Shown here: in pieces, positions 63,535 through 64,000 of the stretch
Position numbering within the stretch: position 1 is the first letter of the stretch
How the letters are laid out: every line of letters begins with the position of its first letter
DNA from: an uncultured Pseudomonadota bacterium
GTDB lineage: Bacteria; Pseudomonadota; Gammaproteobacteria; Burkholderiales; Rhodocyclaceae
NCBI GenBank assembly: GCA_903870055.1
Contig: CAIQBG010000007.1
Span: 62,001 to 126,000 of the forward strand
DNA: 64,000 bases
Reading direction: 5' to 3'
The notes under the pieces: generated by a model
Told to the model about the DNA's origin: nothing
The model's input: the letters and a program-made list of their open reading frames with translations, nothing else
Database searches by the model: none
Translations under genes and position numbers: made by a program

Positions 63535-63927
63535 TTGAATACTTCAATCTCAACCGCTTGCCTCTGCGGCAGCGGCAATCCAGCCAACGAGTGCTGTAGC
63601 ACTTGCCACGAAGGCAAACCAGCTTCTACCGCCGAAGCGCTCATGCGCTCTCGCTATGTGGCTTATGTACTCGAGCTTGAGCCCTATTTGTTAGCCACAT
63701 GGCACCCAACAACTCGGCCTGCCAGTTTGGGTTTCGACAAAGAGGAAAAGACCCGCTGGCTTGGGCTTACGATCAAACGCCATGAAGTGCAGGATGAAGA
63801 TCATGCCACCGTGGAGTTCGTAGCTCGTTACAAGATTGGTGGCCGCGCCTATCGGCTGCATGAAACCAGCCGTTTTGTTCTTGAAGATGGTCGCTGGTTT
63901 TATATTGATGGCGACATTCAAGCGTAG
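63535..63927 (+). CDS. YchJ-like SEC-C zinc-binding protein (UPF0225)
   Basis: Predicted 130-residue protein. The N-terminal CLCGSGNPANECCSTCHEG is the SEC-C/YchJ zinc motif, and STAEALMRSRYVAYVLELEP, YLLATWHPTTRPASL and FVARYKIGGRAYRLHE are the UPF0225 body. Similarity begins right after a TTG at 63535; a longer frame from 63385 has no similarity, and no ATG lies in frame near the start. The start is therefore uncertain. It diverges from the CsgG-like operon. Function unknown. Confidence 0.85.
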   Translation: MNTSISTACLCGSGNPANECCSTCHEGKPASTAEALMRSRYVAYVLELEPYLLATWHPTTRPASLGFDKEEKTRWLGLTIKRHEVQDEDHATVEFVARYKIGGRAYRLHETSRFVLEDGRWFYIDGDIQA

Positions 63928-64000
63928 CCTCCCAATCACTGCTTCAGTGGCAGTCTTCTTCCCGCTGATGCCGTATCGCTAATATCGTAACCATATGGCT

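Overview
The window is a gene-dense stretch of a betaproteobacterial chromosome. Evidence: the order surE-pcm-nlpD, the block thrS-infC-rpmI-rplT-pheS-pheT-ihfA-merR followed by tRNA-Pro, an H-NS of the TWTGRGRKP type, DUF2863, an ArnA split into two genes, and alaA-hom. Base composition looks moderate, roughly 50-55% GC by eye. I cannot name the genus. I see no phage, insertion sequence or CRISPR array.

Layout. 1-2536 (minus): nlpD (cut by the left edge), pcm, surE, an hns-like gene. 2761-10725 (minus): tRNA-Pro, merR-type regulator, ihfA, pheT, pheS, rplT, rpmI, infC (non-AUG start), thrS, tRNA-Val; several hairpins here look like terminators or attenuators. 10789-20122 (minus): one tightly packed 9-kb operon with a small membrane protein, a permease-histidine kinase, a receiver-only regulator, a membrane-bound degenerate kinase fused to a DEDDh exonuclease, a DUF294 nucleotidyltransferase, and a VC_2705-type Na+/solute symporter with its DUF4212 partner and another small membrane protein. 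Acetyl-CoA synthetase (acs) lies directly upstream, so the block looks like an acetate or carbon sensing and uptake module. 22303-25045: acs and a class I fumarase diverge across a 319-bp region holding a perfect FNR/ANR box; murI follows. 25058-29854: prpE, tal, a YkgJ-type cysteine-cluster gene and an orphan PIN gene that diverge with overlapping starts, and yaaA. 29952-36680: a DUF2863 gene, then bioA-bioF-bioH-bioC-bioD (no bioB), yciB and yciI. 36798-46075: parvulin, purL, nnr-nadC-gcvH, thrC. 46216-47243: an AT-rich interval between thrC and hom with a hydroxylaminobenzene-mutase-like membrane protein and a DUF3820 gene. 47324-49929: hom and alaA.

50083-57779 (plus): a Mth938-like gene and a full lipid A aminoarabinose set (arnT, one ArnE/F-like subunit, arnB, arnC, separate formyltransferase and decarboxylase genes, arnD). 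These genes are close or overlapping and would together make undecaprenyl-linked Ara4N, flip it and attach it to lipid A, which typically gives polymyxin resistance. 57803-60927: bcp, phoH and a transglutaminase-fold protein that seems to lack its catalytic Cys and His. 60982-63365 (minus): an AT-richer four-gene lipoprotein operon of CsgG/DUF4810/DUF799 type without curli genes. A YchJ-like gene closes the window.

Most interesting for follow-up: the sensor/exonuclease/nucleotidyltransferase/transporter operon next to acs, and the CsgG-type lipoprotein operon.
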